A stretch of 57,968 nt of DNA from Phycisphaerae bacterium (GCA_026386805.1 JAPLMX010000008.1:1-57968), one strand, 5' to 3'; shown: positions 24,505-32,293, numbered from the stretch's first letter. Numbers and translations: made by a program. The notes: a model not told the origin generated them from the letters alone.

Positions 24505-25093
24505 CCGCCTGCCGGGTCTCCACGATGGAAAAGGATTCGGTCACACTTGGGCAGGCCACCTCCAGCGTCCGGCCGTTCTGGTCGATGAGCCGGATCACGC
24601 CGGCCGTCATCGTGCCGTAAGGCGTGAACGCGAGGAACACATCCTTGTCCTTTTGCTCGATGTCCTCCACTTCCAGATCGATGTCCTTCGGGAGCGTGTA
24701 GGTTTGCCCGAACTCGGTATCGAGCGGCTCGAAGGCCCCCGTCTTCTGCGCCGTCAGCCAGTAGGTGCGATCTCGGGTGTCGAAGTTGAGCCGGTAGACG
24801 ACCCCCTCACTGACGGCCTGGGAGCGGGCGTACCGGGTCAGGGCCAGAATCTGGGTGGCGGCATCATCGATCTTCCGCGAGGCGAAGAACCCACGCAGGG
24901 ACGGGGCCGCCATCGCCAGCACGGTGGACATAATGAGCATCACCAGGATCAGCTCCAGGAGCGTCATGCCCGATCCGCAGGACGGAGAACGGAGGACGGA
25001 GGACGGAGGGCGGAGAATGGACGGATTCCGTCGTCGGTCCTCTGTCCGCCGTCTTCTGGGTTCTGTCCTCGGGGCTCTGTCCTCGGTCTTCAC
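24482..25093 (-). CDS. gspH: Minor pseudopilin GspH-like
   Basis: A 203-residue protein starting at GTG 25093, just after the gspG stop, with GAGG upstream. The cleavage box is GSG|MTLLELILVMLIMSTV, with Met instead of Phe at +1. The leader is 42 residues and Arg/Pro-rich (KTEDRAPRTEPRRRRTEDRR), encoded by a tandem-word repeat. Downstream, ASRKIDDAATQILALTRYAR, SQAVSEGVVYRLNFDTRDRT and a C-terminal beta sheet fit GspH. Confidence 0.8.
   Translation of the reverse strand: MKTEDRAPRTEPRRRRTEDRRRNPSILRPPSSVLRSPSCGSGMTLLELILVMLIMSTVLAMAAPSLRGFFASRKIDDAATQILALTRYARSQAVSEGVVYRLNFDTRDRTYWLTAQKTGAFEPLDTEFGQTYTLPKDIDLEVEDIEQKDKDVFLAFTPYGTMTAGVIRLIDQNGRTLEVACPSVTESFSIVETRQAGGRYAAR
24980..25092. repeat. 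Two-armed tandem-word repeat (GGACGGAG / CTCTGTCC) in the gspH leader
   Basis: The left arm (24980-25016) repeats GGACGGAG-like words about four times. The right arm (about 25033-25089) has TCCTCTGTCCGCC, TTCTGTCCTC and CTCTGTCCTCGG. It spans almost the whole leader-coding part of gspH, ending next to the start codon. Confidence 0.65.
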
Positions 25094-25095
25094 GA

Positions 25096-25629
25096 CTATC
25101 GCCTCACGTCTTCCGACCAGTTGGTGATATCGTCGTCGCCGCCCAACTTCCCATCCGGGCCGTAGGAAGACAGATCGTAGCCGTCCGGGTTGTACTGACC
25201 GGGACAGCGGTACTGGTACTCACCGCCCCAGGGGTCCAAAGGCACGACGTTCCTGCTGAGGTACGGCCCCTGCCAGCCGTCGGCCTCGGAGGTCGGTTTC
25301 TCGAGCAGGGCCCGCAAACCTTCGACGGTCGTCGGGTAGCGGCCGGCATCGATCTCGAAGGCGTCCAGGGCGACCGAAAGCTCCGAGACTTGCGTCCCGG
25401 CCGCCGTGATCTTGGCGCGCTTGGAATGCCCCGTGAGCTTCGGGACCACGATGGCCGACAGCGTCGCCAGAATCACCAGCACGAGCATCAACTCGATCAA
25501 GGTGAAGCCCGATCGCTCCACCGATTTCGGATTTCGGATTTCGGATTTCGGATCGGTGTCGCTGGTCTTCTTCAATCTGCAATCATCAATCATCAATCCG
25601 CAATTGATATTTTTTACCCACAGTCTCAT
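25096..25629 (-). CDS. gspG: Major pseudopilin GspG
   Basis: A 177-residue protein with cleavage box RSG|FTLIELMLVLVILATLSA. The body is a typical T2SSG domain: AALDAFEIDAGRYPTT-like text (VALDAFEIDAGRYPTTVEGL), WQGPYLSRNVVPLDPWGGEY, and a calcium-site loop near the end (SYGPDGKLGGDDDITNW). The leader is 41 residues, longer than usual, and contains repeat-encoded DPKSEIRNPKS. ATG 25629 has GAGGG 8 nt upstream. GspG is the main subunit of the pseudopilus and is cleaved by a prepilin peptidase, whose gene is not in this window. Confidence 0.93.
   Translation of the reverse strand: MRLWVKNINCGLMIDDCRLKKTSDTDPKSEIRNPKSVERSGFTLIELMLVLVILATLSAIVVPKLTGHSKRAKITAAGTQVSELSVALDAFEIDAGRYPTTVEGLRALLEKPTSEADGWQGPYLSRNVVPLDPWGGEYQYRCPGQYNPDGYDLSSYGPDGKLGGDDDITNWSEDVRR
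25522..25606. repeat. Two-armed tandem-word repeat (GGATTTC / CAATC) in the gspG leader
   Basis: The left arm (25522-25553) has four GATTTCG words. The right arm (25572-25606) has CAATCTG, CAATCAT and CAATCCG words. Same word family as the gspJ leader and GNAT copies. It lies wholly in the gspG leader-coding part. Confidence 0.7.
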
Positions 25630-25658
25630 TTTTGACCCTCACTTATTTGGTTGTGCTC

Positions 25659-26870
25659 TCAACGAATCAACTCTTGCAGGTTGAAGATCGGCAGGAGCAT
25701 GCCGATGACGACCGTGCCCACCAGGGCCGCCATCACGAAGAGCAACGCCGGCTCGATCAGCGTGACGCTCATTTTCAAGAACCGGTCCAGCTCCTGCTCA
25801 TAACTGCCGGCCAGGCGGACGAGTTCCTTGTCCAGGCGGCTGCTTTCCTCGGCCACGCTGATCATCTCAATCACGGAGGACGGGAACAGCACGGTACAGC
25901 TTTCCAGGCTGCGGGCCAGGGGGGTCCCGCGCTGCACACGATCGATCGCGACATCCACGGCATCGGCGAGGACCTGATTGCCGATCGCCTCCTTGGCCAC
26001 GCGCAGGGCGGCGACCAGCGGCACGCCGGCCCCGACCAGCGTTCCGAGCATGCGGCAGAATCGCACCAGGGCGAACCGCGACACAGCCCGGCCCAAGACC
26101 GGGAATCGCAGGGTCACCTGTTCCAGGACGCGACGGCCCTCCTCGCTGGACAACGCCCGTCGAATCCCAAACACCGCCACCCCCACCACGAGCACGAAGA
26201 TGAACCAATATCGCACCAAGAGATGGCTGGCGGTGACGATCATCTTGGTCAAGGTCGGCAGCGAGCCGCCGAAGTCGTTGAACATCTGCGAAAAACGCGG
26301 GATAAAGAACGTCAGAAGGAACACGAGGACTCCGCCCGCCAACACGGCCAGAATCATCGGATACAGCATCGCCGACGTGACTTTGTTCTTGAGGTCCTGC
26401 TCGCGCGACCGGAACGTGGCGATCTGCTCCAGCACGAGATCGACGAAGCCGCCGGTCTCGCCGGCCCGCACCATCGCGACGTAGACGGGCGAGAACACCC
26501 GCGGGTGCTGGCTCATGGAATCCGCCAGGGACATGCCACCGGCGACCTGGTCGTGCACGGTCGCCAAGAGCTTCGCGGTCGCCGGCTTCGAAGCCTCGCG
26601 ACTGAGAATGTTGAGGGCCCGGCTCAAGGGCACGCCGGCCGCCAGGAGATTGGCCAGTTGCCGCGTGAACGCCTCGACGTCGCCCTTGGAGATCCGGCCG
26701 ACACGGGTCAGCGCGCCCCCGGCGTGGTGTTCATCCTGGCGCTCGACGGAAATGGGGCTGAGGCTCTTGTCGCACAGTTGCTCGATGGCCGCCGCCCGGT
26801 CGGGCGCCACAACGGTGTCCGCCACCTGCCGCCCCTCGGTATTGATCGCTTTGTAGACGAATGTCGCCAT
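25659..26870 (-). CDS. gspF: Type II secretion platform protein GspF
   Basis: A 403-residue inner-membrane protein with two T2SSF domains. Recognisable text includes FVYKAINTEGRQVADTVVAP at the start, FTRQLANLLAAGVPLSRALN, MVRAGETGGFVDLVLEQIA, then the second domain FALVRFCRMLGTLVGAGVPL and VAEESSRLDKELVRLAGSYE. Three membrane segments are placed as usual (LYPMILAVLAGGVLVFLLTF, YWFIFVLVVGVAVFGI, EPALLFVMAALVGTVVIGML). Its 5' spacer from gspE is a tandem-word repeat. Confidence 0.95.
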   Translation of the reverse strand: MATFVYKAINTEGRQVADTVVAPDRAAAIEQLCDKSLSPISVERQDEHHAGGALTRVGRISKGDVEAFTRQLANLLAAGVPLSRALNILSREASKPATAKLLATVHDQVAGGMSLADSMSQHPRVFSPVYVAMVRAGETGGFVDLVLEQIATFRSREQDLKNKVTSAMLYPMILAVLAGGVLVFLLTFFIPRFSQMFNDFGGSLPTLTKMIVTASHLLVRYWFIFVLVVGVAVFGIRRALSSEEGRRVLEQVTLRFPVLGRAVSRFALVRFCRMLGTLVGAGVPLVAALRVAKEAIGNQVLADAVDVAIDRVQRGTPLARSLESCTVLFPSSVIEMISVAEESSRLDKELVRLAGSYEQELDRFLKMSVTLIEPALLFVMAALVGTVVIGMLLPIFNLQELIR

Positions 26871-26877
26871 GTGGTTC

Positions 26878-26954
26878 CAAGTTCGGAGTTCTCAGTCCGC
26901 AGTTCCCAGCCTCTGGCGGTCAACTGCCCACTGCCAACTGCCCACTGGGAGTTG
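26878..26954. repeat. Two-armed tandem-word repeat (CAGTTCCCAG / CAACTGCCCACTG) at the gspE-gspF junction
   Basis: The left arm has AGTTCGGAGTTCTCAGTCCG and CAGTTCCCAG. The right arm has CAACTGCCCACTG, then CCAACTGCCCACTGGGAGTT. It encodes the last residues of GspE (SGQLAVGS), supplies its TGA stop at 26922-26920, and forms the 5' spacer of gspF. Confidence 0.65.
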
Positions 26955-28683
26955 ATTTCTGCTTCGGTTGATCCACGCCCAGAAGACCATCCACGTCAAA
27001 GATGTCATCCTTCGTCACGCGGAGGATCTCCTGCACCGTCGTCCGCCCATTGTGCAGTTGCCGGAAGCCGTCGTCGCGCAGGCTCCTCATGCCCTGCCGG
27101 GCGGCGACCTTGCGCAGCTCTTGAGCAGAGGTATTTTCCAGGATAAGCGAGCGAATCTCGTTGGTGACCATCATCATTTCGAAAATGCCGATTCGGCCGT
27201 GATAGCCCGTCCCCTGACAGCGCTGGCAGCCCACGCTCTTGTACAACACCGCGGGCAGTTGCTCCCCGAACCGCCGCCGCAGGGGCATCGTCTCGCTGTC
27301 CGTCATGGGTTCCTTGCATTCTGGGCAGATCACGCGCACCAGGCGCTGGGCAAGGATGGCTTCGAGCGACGAGGCCACGAGATACGGCTCGATCCCCATA
27401 TCCACCAAGCGGGTCAGCGCGCTGGGGGCGTCGTTCGTGTGGAGCGTCGAAAAGACCAAGTGCCCGGTCAGCGAGGCTTGGATCGCGATCTCCGCCGTCT
27501 CGTTATCGCGAATCTCCCCGATGAGGACGACGTTGGGGTCGTGACGCAGAATCGACCGCAGGCCGCTGGCGAACGTCAGTCCCGCCTTCGTCGAGACCTG
27601 AATCTGGTTGACCCCGTTAAGCTGGTACTCGACGGGGTCTTCGATCGTAATGATATTGCGCTGGACGTCGTTGATTTGAGACAGGGCCGCGTACAAAGTG
27701 GTTGTTTTGCCGCTTCCGGTCGGGCCCGTCACCAGGATGATGCCATGCGGCCGTTCGCAAATCATCCGCATGATGCCCATGTCCCGCTCGGACATTCCCA
27801 GCTTGTCCAGGCCCAGCAGCACGGAGGAGCGATCCAACAAACGCAGCACGACGGCTTCGCCGTGGAGCATCGGGATCACCGAGACGCGGACATCAATCTC
27901 GCGTCCATTGATGACGATCTTGATGCGGCCGTCCTGGGGGACGCGTTTCTCCGCGATGTCGAGCTTGGCGAGAATCTTCAGGCGTGAGACGATGGCCGCC
28001 TGGAACTGCTTGATCTCCCGGGCGATCGAAGCTTCCTGCAGGACGCCATCGATGCGATAGCGGACGCGCAGGGTCTCCTCGTACGGCTCGATGTGCACGT
28101 CGGTCGCCCGCAATTCGATGGCCTCCGTCAGGATCTGATTGACGAAGCGGATGATGGAAGCACCCTCGGCGGCCTGCGTCAAGTCCATGTCATCGTCTGC
28201 TTCCATATCGATGACCCGGAGGCCGTCTTCGCCGGCTTCGGAAATCATCGACTGCACCGTGTCGGCCCCGACGCCCAGATACCGCTTGATACACCGGTCA
28301 ATCTCGACCAGCGGGGCCAGCGCAACCTCGAAATCCCGGCCGGTCGCCAGCCGTAGCTCGTCGATCGCCGAAGTATCGAAGGGATTGCTCGTGACGGCCA
28401 GCAGCTTGCTGTCGTCCCCTGGGACGGGCACGATGTGCTTATCCAGCAGGATGCGGGCGGGGAACTGAGCGAGAAATTCCTTGGAGAACTCCTGCTGCTC
28501 GAGCTCGACGAACGCCAGCCCCAGCTCGCGAGCCAGGAATCGCAGCAAGGCGTCGGCGGCGACGCCGCACGCAGTGAAAGCCCGGGAAGGCGGCTCGCCC
28601 TCGGCGAGCAAGCCGCTGATTCCCCGGGCCGCGGATTCGTCAATCAGACCCTGATCGACCATTCTGTTTACGAGAACGTTCAT
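26920..28683 (-). CDS. gspE: Type II secretion ATPase GspE
   Basis: About 587 residues from ATG 28683; an ATG at 28695 would add four. The N-terminal GspE_N domain (residues 20-150) is followed by the ATPase. Walker A is GPTGSGKTTT with K326. The Asp box IITIEDPVEYQL, Walker B VVLIGEIRDNETAEIA and the His box GHLVFSTLHTNDAPSALTRL are present. The tetracysteine zinc motif is VICPEC...CQRCQG, typical of GspE. The last residues (TPSGQLAVGS) derive from a repeat, which also provides the stop. GspE drives pseudopilus assembly. Confidence 0.95.
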   Translation of the reverse strand: MNVLVNRMVDQGLIDESAARGISGLLAEGEPPSRAFTACGVAADALLRFLARELGLAFVELEQQEFSKEFLAQFPARILLDKHIVPVPGDDSKLLAVTSNPFDTSAIDELRLATGRDFEVALAPLVEIDRCIKRYLGVGADTVQSMISEAGEDGLRVIDMEADDDMDLTQAAEGASIIRFVNQILTEAIELRATDVHIEPYEETLRVRYRIDGVLQEASIAREIKQFQAAIVSRLKILAKLDIAEKRVPQDGRIKIVINGREIDVRVSVIPMLHGEAVVLRLLDRSSVLLGLDKLGMSERDMGIMRMICERPHGIILVTGPTGSGKTTTLYAALSQINDVQRNIITIEDPVEYQLNGVNQIQVSTKAGLTFASGLRSILRHDPNVVLIGEIRDNETAEIAIQASLTGHLVFSTLHTNDAPSALTRLVDMGIEPYLVASSLEAILAQRLVRVICPECKEPMTDSETMPLRRRFGEQLPAVLYKSVGCQRCQGTGYHGRIGIFEMMMVTNEIRSLILENTSAQELRKVAARQGMRSLRDDGFRQLHNGRTTVQEILRVTKDDIFDVDGLLGVDQPKQKSTPSGQLAVGS

Positions 28684-28700
28684 GGGATGGACCATTCCTC

Positions 28701-29321
28701 TCAGCGAAGCTGTCCCATTCTCACCAACATGGCTTCCTGACGCAGGGTGAGAATCTTCTTGAGGTCCTGCTGAGCCATGGTCAGTTCCTGCTCGGCCTTC
28801 TCCCGTGCCTGGCGGACGGCTGTTAGCGCCGTCTTGATCTCCTCGGGCGAAGCAGACTCTTTTTGGAGGACCGTGTCCAGTTGCGTAATAGTCTTATCCA
28901 GAGCCGTCGGCTCCCCCTGCGGGCCCCGTCCCGGCCTGTTCATCTGCGGACCGCCCTGGTCGCCGCCCGGACCGCCTTGACCGGCTTGACCGCCGCGACC
29001 GCCGCGACCGCCCATCATTCCCATCATGCCGCCGCGGCCGCCGCCGGAAACCTGTTGATTGAGCTCCATGACCTTGGTGAGCCGGGGTTGCATGACCTTC
29101 CACTCCGCGTCATCTTTAACGCCAAGTTGCTCTTTCATGCGGTCCATCATCATTTGGCGCATCTGGGCCGGGTCCCCACGCATGCCGCCGCCACCTTGAC
29201 CACCGCCCCTACGACCACCGCCTTGCCCGCCGCCGCCCGCTTGCTGGGCGATGGACAGTCCTCCGACCACCAGAGCCAAGACACAGGCCGCCACACCGAT
29301 TTTGACCATTTTTCTTTGCAT
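28701..29321 (-). CDS. Exported Gly-rich protein at the head of the secretion operon
   Basis: A 206-residue protein from ATG 29321 (AGGGG upstream); a GTG at 29339 is less likely. A signal peptide (MVKIGVAACVLALVVGGLSI) precedes Gly/Arg-rich low complexity (GGRRGGGQGGGG, MGGRGGRGGQAG) on both sides of a helical segment (PAQMRQMMMDRMKEQLG). The C-terminal helix (KTALTAVRQAREKAEQEL, ILTLRQEAMLVRMGQLR) looks like a coiled coil. The RGG text resembles the Gly-rich inserts of GspD. Its stop is 17 nt from the gspE start, so it is probably the first operon gene. No known family was recognised. Confidence 0.7.
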   Translation of the reverse strand: MQRKMVKIGVAACVLALVVGGLSIAQQAGGGGQGGGRRGGGQGGGGMRGDPAQMRQMMMDRMKEQLGVKDDAEWKVMQPRLTKVMELNQQVSGGGRGGMMGMMGGRGGRGGQAGQGGPGGDQGGPQMNRPGRGPQGEPTALDKTITQLDTVLQKESASPEEIKTALTAVRQAREKAEQELTMAQQDLKKILTLRQEAMLVRMGQLR

Positions 29322-29847
29322 CTTCGTTCCCCTTTTCACACTGACTGAACCTTACCTTGTTGGACACACATCGGGCCGCGCCCGAATTCTTCTTCAATTG
29401 GACCGATAGGACTCATAAGACCTATCGGAGAGACCGAAATCCCGGTCTGTCCCATAGGTCCTCTTCGTCCCCTCGGTCCTATCCGTCCCACGGAAGCTCC
29501 GGCCCTCGTGGCGAGGCCACCCGCGCCACCCTTCTCGCAACCCCTCGTTGACGAATATCTCCAGCTCGGTTCTCATTTCTTCGGAACTCATGGCGGCAAC
29601 TCCTGTCTTCATCCTCGAATCTCCAGTGCGGCACTACTGTCGCATTTCACCCTGTAAGTGGCACCGGGTCGGGGGCGGTTACAGGAAAATGCGCGGGAAG
29701 TCTCAACTTTGGAGCTTCAAGCCGGGGGTCGCAGATCTGGGTGTATAGGACTTATGGGACGCGTCCTTTTTGCAGGTCCTAAAATCTCAAACGGAGAATT
29801 TGCTGTCACCGGCGCATTTCCGGCGCCACTAATAGGATGAGTACGAA
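29322..29847. other. Divergent intergenic region between the secretion operon and the sigma cassette
   Basis: It holds a tandem-word array (GACCGATAGGACTCATAAGA, then CCTATCCGTCCC words, 29399-29503), a short hairpin GTGGC/GCCAC near 29509, and an imperfect inverted repeat CGCATTT..CCTGTAA (29641-29657) with TTACAGGAAAATGCG (29679-29693). Promoters for both divergent operons should lie here, but no convincing -35/-10 pair was found. A 72-codon minus ORF at 29394-29612 overlaps the repeat and is not supported. Confidence 0.4.
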
Positions 29848-30507
29848 ATGAGTAGCCAAATGAATGCATCGTGCTATTGTTGCCCGGCCGATGGGACGAT
29901 TGAATTCCCAAGGGCCATTTTGTACAATACCCTTGTGGAAAACACAGACTGGTCGGATGTGACGGCCTCGGTCAAGGGAGACGATGAGGCATACGGGCGG
30001 CTGGTGCGGCGGTATGAGAAACCGATCACCGGCCTGCTGTGGCGTTTCACGCGCGATCCGGCGCAATGTGAGGAGCTCGTGCAACAGGTGTTTGTCGAAG
30101 CGTATTTCAGCTTGAAGACCTACCGGGGTGACGCCCCCCTGCTGCACTGGCTGCGAAAAATCGCCACCCGGACCGGTTACCGGTTCTGGCGGGAAAAGGC
30201 GAAGGCACCGCAAGAAACCTCCTTGCCCGAGTTCGACGTGCTGGAGGAAATCGAGGCCGTCGAGGAGGATGGCATCGACCCGGCCGAAGCGGCGGCGGTT
30301 TTGCACTCGCTGCTGGATCGGCTTCCTCCGGATGACCGGCTGGTCCTGACGCTGATGTATTTCGAGGAGTGCAGCACGCAGGATATCGCCGAGCGGGTCG
30401 GTTGGACCCGGGCCAAGGTTAAAACCCAGGCGCTTCGCGCCCGCCGAAAAATGAAGGAAATTGCCGAAAGAGAACATCTTTTGGAGAAACTGGGATGGAC
30501 GCTTTAG
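29848..30507 (+). CDS. ECF-type RNA polymerase sigma factor
   Basis: A 219-residue sigma-70 family protein. Region 2 is visible at about residues 45-115 (DDEAYGRLVRRYEKPITGLL, CEELVQQVFVEAYFSLKTYR, WLRKIATRTGYRFWRE). Region 4 is at about 150-205 (LHSLLDRLPPDDRLVLTLMY, CSTQDIAERVGWTRAKVKTQ, ALRARRKMKEI). The first 30 residues, with CYCC, are not part of the usual domain, so the true start may be later. It overlaps the next gene by 13 nt. It is transcribed away from the secretion operon; regulation of that operon is possible but unproven. Confidence 0.88.
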   Translation: MSSQMNASCYCCPADGTIEFPRAILYNTLVENTDWSDVTASVKGDDEAYGRLVRRYEKPITGLLWRFTRDPAQCEELVQQVFVEAYFSLKTYRGDAPLLHWLRKIATRTGYRFWREKAKAPQETSLPEFDVLEEIEAVEEDGIDPAEAAAVLHSLLDRLPPDDRLVLTLMYFEECSTQDIAERVGWTRAKVKTQALRARRKMKEIAEREHLLEKLGWTL

Positions 30508-30758
30508 AGGGTCTGGCAAAATTAGCTCGCAAAGCCCGTGAGGAACCGACGCCGGTATTCGGCGTGGCGGAGGCCGTGCGGCTTCGCATCCTGTCCGAGA
30601 GTCCCCAGTCGGTCACCTTGATCCCGCTGGGCCTGTTCGGCGGCCTGTCCGCCCTGGCGGCCTCGGTGACCTTGGCGCTGGCCGTCCAATTCTGGCAGTA
30701 CATGAGCAGTCCCGTCATGGAGCTGGTGGCGCCTCTGCCGGAGATTCGGTTATGGTAG
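30495..30758 (+). CDS. Small single-TM protein, putative anti-sigma factor
   Basis: An 87-residue protein with a soluble N-terminus (LAKLARKAREEPTPVFGVAE) and one membrane segment (LIPLGLFGGLSALAASVTLA). It overlaps both the sigma factor gene upstream and the next gene by a few bases, so all three are translationally coupled. Small membrane proteins directly after an ECF sigma gene commonly act as anti-sigma factors; no zinc-binding HxxxCxxC motif is present, so the role is inferred from position. Confidence 0.6.
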   Translation: MDALEGLAKLARKAREEPTPVFGVAEAVRLRILSESPQSVTLIPLGLFGGLSALAASVTLALAVQFWQYMSSPVMELVAPLPEIRLW

Positions 30759-31399
30759 GCGAAGGAAAGCCGGAACATCCTCTGCACCCCCGGCGGCCGT
30801 TCAACCGCCGCCAATTGCTGATGCAGGCTGTGGTTGCCGTCGTCATTCTCGTCTCCGGCATCGGCATCGGTGCCGGCGGCACCATCCTGGCGCTCAAGAA
30901 TCGACTCGTGCCACGGCTCCGGTTGCCGCCTCCCAGCCCCCCCGGTATGGAGCCCAACGTCCTCGTGGAGCGATGGAAAGGCGAATACGGTCTGTCCGAT
31001 AAGCAGGCCCAACAGGCGAAAGACACACTCACCAAGCAATTTGCGGCGACCCGGGAGCTCTGGCAGAAGTTCACACAGGCGGAACAGTCCGAACGCGAGA
31101 AATTCGCCACAGCTATTAAGAAGATCCTCACCCCCGAGCAGTTCACAAAATGGGACGAGGATCTCAAGAAGCGATTGGAGCATTTTCGAGGTATGCGGCC
31201 CTTCGATGGTCGCGGGGCCGGGCGAGGAGGACCGCGCGGCGAAAGAGGCCCCGGCCGGTCCATGGACCCCGAGGGTCGCCGTGGGAACTGGCCGCCTCGA
31301 CCGCCTATGGATTCCGATGGTCACCGCAGGGGAGATCGGCCGCCTGATCGACCCATCGAGCTCAACAGTCGTCCCGGCGAGGCGAACGCACCCAAGTGA
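30752..31399 (+). CDS. Spy/CpxP-like membrane-anchored periplasmic protein
   Basis: A 215-residue protein: one N-terminal membrane segment (LLMQAVVAVVILVSGIGIGA), then a helical domain (LVERWKGEYGLSDKQAQQAK, FTQAEQSEREKFATAIKKIL, TPEQFTKWDEDLKKRLEHF). The LSDKQ...LTPEQ...KW pattern resembles heavy-metal-sensor/Spy/CpxP-type periplasmic domains. The tail is Pro/Gly/Arg-rich (GRGAGRGGPRGERGPGRS). It overlaps the small membrane protein by 7 nt and completes a sigma / membrane / periplasmic-sensor set, reminiscent of CnrH-CnrY-CnrX-type signalling. The signal is unknown. Confidence 0.68.
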   Translation: MVGEGKPEHPLHPRRPFNRRQLLMQAVVAVVILVSGIGIGAGGTILALKNRLVPRLRLPPPSPPGMEPNVLVERWKGEYGLSDKQAQQAKDTLTKQFAATRELWQKFTQAEQSEREKFATAIKKILTPEQFTKWDEDLKKRLEHFRGMRPFDGRGAGRGGPRGERGPGRSMDPEGRRGNWPPRPPMDSDGHRRGDRPPDRPIELNSRPGEANAPK

Positions 31400-31421
31400 G
31401 GTTCCTCCAACATCCGTCACA

Positions 31422-32288
31422 ATGATCTCGGTTCGACCCATGACGGTTGCCGACATCCCGCTGGGGCTGAAGCTGGCCCGGCAGGCGGGGTGGAACCAGA
31501 TGGAATCGGACTGGCGGCGATTCCTGAGTATGCAGCCGGAGGGGTGCTTTGTCGGCGAACTGAACGGCGTATCGGTCGCTACAACCGCCGCATTCATTTT
31601 CGGCCCCGTGGCCTGGATCGCGATGGTCCTGGTGGACATCGACTCCCGCCGCAAAGGCATCGCGACGACACTGCTGAAGCACGCCCTCGATTTCCTGGAC
31701 AAGCAAGGTGTGAAGACCGTCCGCCTGGACGCCACAGCGGCCGGCCAGCCCGTCTATGAGAAACTGGGCTTTGTGCCGGAATACCCGTTAGCCCGCTATC
31801 AGGGAAGCCCACCGATTTCGGATTGCGGACTTCGGATTGCGGATTCGACGCGTGACGCTAATCCGCAATCCGCAATCATCAATCCGCAATTGAAAGAGGT
31901 CGCCACCTTCGACCACTGGATGACCGGCACACCTCGCGAGAAGATGCTCATCCGACTGTTTGAGGAATCGCCGGAGATCACGCGTACAATGCACCGAGAT
32001 GGCCAACTGGAGGGCTACATTACCGGCCGTCGCGGCGCCAACGCAACCCTGATCGGCCCCTGTATCGCAACCGCCTACGCCGGTCCCACTTTGCTCGGCG
32101 AAGCTCTGAGCCGCTGTAGCGGCCAACCCGTGTTCATCGACATTCCGCAAGACAACGCCCCCGCAATAGAAATCGCCGAGAAGAACGGCCTGAGCGTCCA
32201 ACGCCATTTCATGCGAATGTGCCGGGGCGAGCGAATCGCAGACCATGTGGAAGCGATTTGGGCCAGCTCCGGCCCGGAAAAGGGCTGA
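31422..32288 (+). CDS. Two-domain GNAT acetyltransferase
   Basis: A 288-residue protein. The N-terminal GNAT domain (residues 1-125) has MTVADIPLGLKLARQAGW, WIAMVLVDIDSRRKGIATTL with the acetyl-CoA loop RRKGIA, and YEKLGFVPEYPLARY. A second domain (residues 155-288) resembles the GNAT-like C-terminal half of YitH/HolE-type acetyltransferases (GYITGRRGANATLIGPCIAT, IDIPQDNAPAIEIAEKNGL). The linker between them (SPPISDCGLRIADSTRDANP, QSAIINPQ) is encoded by a tandem-word repeat in frame. Start 31422 is chosen within a longer frame because GNAT homology begins at once; ATG 31440 is an alternative. The substrate is unknown. Confidence 0.82.
   Translation: MISVRPMTVADIPLGLKLARQAGWNQMESDWRRFLSMQPEGCFVGELNGVSVATTAAFIFGPVAWIAMVLVDIDSRRKGIATTLLKHALDFLDKQGVKTVRLDATAAGQPVYEKLGFVPEYPLARYQGSPPISDCGLRIADSTRDANPQSAIINPQLKEVATFDHWMTGTPREKMLIRLFEESPEITRTMHRDGQLEGYITGRRGANATLIGPCIATAYAGPTLLGEALSRCSGQPVFIDIPQDNAPAIEIAEKNGLSVQRHFMRMCRGERIADHVEAIWASSGPEKG
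31814..31891. repeat. Two-armed tandem-word repeat (GGATTGC / CAATCCG) in the GNAT linker
   Basis: The left arm (31814-31846) has GATTTCG and GATTGCG words; the right arm (31860-31891) has CCGCAATCCGCAATC and CAATCCGCAATT. Same family as the gspJ and gspG leader copies. It is read in frame between the two acetyltransferase domains. Confidence 0.7.
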
Positions 32289-32293
32289 CACGC

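Noticed and set aside
29394-29612. 72-codon minus ORF between the two divergent operons
   Set aside because: Its C-terminal half is translated tandem-word repeat, and there is no clear ribosome site or family match.
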